A DNA stretch of 64,000 nt, from assembly GCA_946965045.2 (NCBI GenBank), contig OX337233.1, forward strand, positions 1,178,001-1,242,000, written 5' to 3'. This stretch comes from Epithemia pelagica. Lineage: Eukaryota; Bacillariophyta; Bacillariophyceae; Surirellales; Surirellaceae. Shown piece after piece: positions 63,045 to 64,000 of the stretch (positions are counted from its first letter, which is position 1; each line of letters opens with the position of its first letter). The notes under the pieces are model-generated. The model did not search any database. It saw nothing but the letters and a program-made list of their open reading frames with translations, and was not told the origin of the DNA. The position numbers and the translations under genes were made by a program.

Positions 63045-63641
63045 ATGGCTTCCCGATTGTTGCAATGCGGCCTCATGGCAGGAGCCGGTGCTTTTGTCGA
63101 GACCAAGTACGGTCCGTCCATCCAAATGACTGGTCCAGCAAATACCAGTCCCTTGTTTGCTGCTACACCGTTGGTATTCATTGGCCTTGGCTTTTTTACG
63201 GTCGCTTTTGGTCTCAAGGTTGGTAAAGCTCGGATGACGTACATGGAAAAGGCCAAGAAGGATGGAGAAGAAAATGTCGAGGAACGATATGGTTTGCCCA
63301 ATTTGTACGCTCAAGGCACGTCACCGAACGCCAAGGCCTTCAATTGCATACAACGAGCTCATCAACACATTTTTGAAAACTATACCTTTGCCCTCGTTTT
63401 TGGATTGGCCGGTGCCCTCGAGTTTCCCATTGCCTCGGTCCTCTCTTCTGCGGTCTATGCCGCTGGCCGCATGATTTTTTCCTCCAATTACAGTCAGGCA
63501 GATGGGGAACCCGGCAAACGGTACTCGCTCAATCCTCTGGCCAAACACATGTGGACTGGACTTTTGGTGAACTTTTTCTTGGGTGCCTTTAGTTGTATCA
63601 AGATTCTCGCCAAGACACGATTGGCTCTTGCAGAAAACTAA
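63045..63641 (+). CDS. MAPEG family protein, microsomal glutathione S-transferase 3-like
   Basis: 198 residues, single exon. Four hydrophobic segments fit the MAPEG fold: about residues 43-60 (PLVFIGLGFFTVAFGLKV), 115-135 (FALVFGLAGALEFPIASVL), 138-150 and 170-190. The conserved loop FNCIQRAHQHIFENYTF (residues about 100-116) carries the Arg-Ala-His-Gln motif seen in MGST3 and LTC4 synthase, which bind glutathione. MGST3 conjugates or reduces lipid peroxides and leukotriene-like substrates in ER membranes. The first 40 residues are less conserved and include a short hydrophobic start, possibly an N-terminal membrane segment. Confidence 0.86.
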   Translation: MASRLLQCGLMAGAGAFVETKYGPSIQMTGPANTSPLFAATPLVFIGLGFFTVAFGLKVGKARMTYMEKAKKDGEENVEERYGLPNLYAQGTSPNAKAFNCIQRAHQHIFENYTFALVFGLAGALEFPIASVLSSAVYAAGRMIFSSNYSQADGEPGKRYSLNPLAKHMWTGLLVNFFLGAFSCIKILAKTRLALAEN

Positions 63642-63848
63642 AGTCGCACAGTGAGAAAAGAAAGTATGACTTTGTTCTTTGATTACGGGTTGTTGATGAC
63701 ATGTCAAAGATAGCGGAACTACGAGATCTACATAATAGATTGTTGAGTTTAGTTCCAAGCTGTAATAGTTCGTTCTTCTCGGGAAAGGAAGAAGCCGGAG
63801 AATGAAAAGACTGATCGTATAGATCACTGCACATGTTTCTGAACAGAA

Positions 63849-64000
63849 TTACTTGCCAATCTTGAGCGTATTTTGATCTTCGTTCCCATCAACCATCTTG
63901 CTTCGGTGATTCACTGTGGTTGGACGGATTGTCCCGGAGCCCCGCAGCTTCGCTAGCTTTCCAAACGTCCGTCCATGGCCTCGCCGGTTCTGATAAAATA
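63849..64000 (-). CDS. Possible 3' end of a gene running off the right edge
   Basis: On the minus strand a frame is open from the window edge to TAA at 63849-63851, about 50 codons. The last residues read SKMVDGNEDQNTLKIGK, preceded by a basic Arg/Lys-rich stretch (NRRGHGRTFGKLAKLRG). Too short to identify; it could be chance. Confidence 0.3.
   Translation of the reverse strand, partial: FYQNRRGHGRTFGKLAKLRGSGTIRPTTVNHRSKMVDGNEDQNTLKIGK

Overview
This window is nuclear DNA of a diatom or a close stramenopile relative. Evidence for this: genes on both strands with few, short GT-AG introns (71-134 bp); eukaryotic housekeeping proteins (eIF2-alpha, ribosomal stalk P1, SIL1, a Mediator-like subunit, a SHAQKYF-type Myb, an apyrase); Ty1/copia elements resembling the diatom CoDi type; a Crinkler/RHS-like gene; and proteins with signal peptides followed by an AxA|W/F-type junction, as used for diatom plastid import. 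I cannot name the species from the sequence alone.

Layout. 1-3131: 3' part of a copia retrotransposon, cut by the window edge, with an open Pol frame. 3768-10249: a complete but disabled copia element with 112-bp LTRs; its Pol carries a frameshift, a nonsense codon and a 238-bp tandem duplication. 10616-14026: SIL1-like Hsp70 exchange factor and an unknown protein with a weak HNH look. 14599-27825: a giant membrane coiled-coil protein, an AASDH/ACSF4-like adenylation-carrier-propeller gene (frame-interrupted), a head-to-head pair of secreted DUF4198-like paralogues, and a second membrane coiled-coil protein. 28115-28500: a reverse-oriented broken copy of the SIL1 3' end. 28781-31986: a PPR-like mitochondrial candidate. 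32219-39534: a Crinkler/RHS-like island holding a detached nuclease fragment, the third membrane coiled-coil protein, and a broken P-loop NTPase gene flanked by direct repeats. 40019-41875: a GH28 gene with two in-frame stops. 42386-44020: an unusual MDP-1/cold-shock/ASCH fusion. 44615-50000: several unknown proteins, one a type II membrane protein. 50742-63641: Myb factor, apyrase, unknown protein, MED10-like protein, ribosomal P1, eIF2-alpha, plastid-type DEAD-box helicase and MGST3-like MAPEG protein. A possible gene 3' end reaches the right edge.

There is no operon logic. The housekeeping genes form a compact backbone into which accessory material has been inserted or duplicated. The two most interesting signals are (1) three linked genes sharing one architecture (cytosolic low-complexity head, single membrane segment, sequon-rich coiled coil, and a conserved C-terminal domain I do not recognise), and (2) a Crinkler/RHS-like locus whose full-length copy has lost its nuclease core by a precise deletion while a 5'-truncated copy 4 kb away keeps that core as an open frame.
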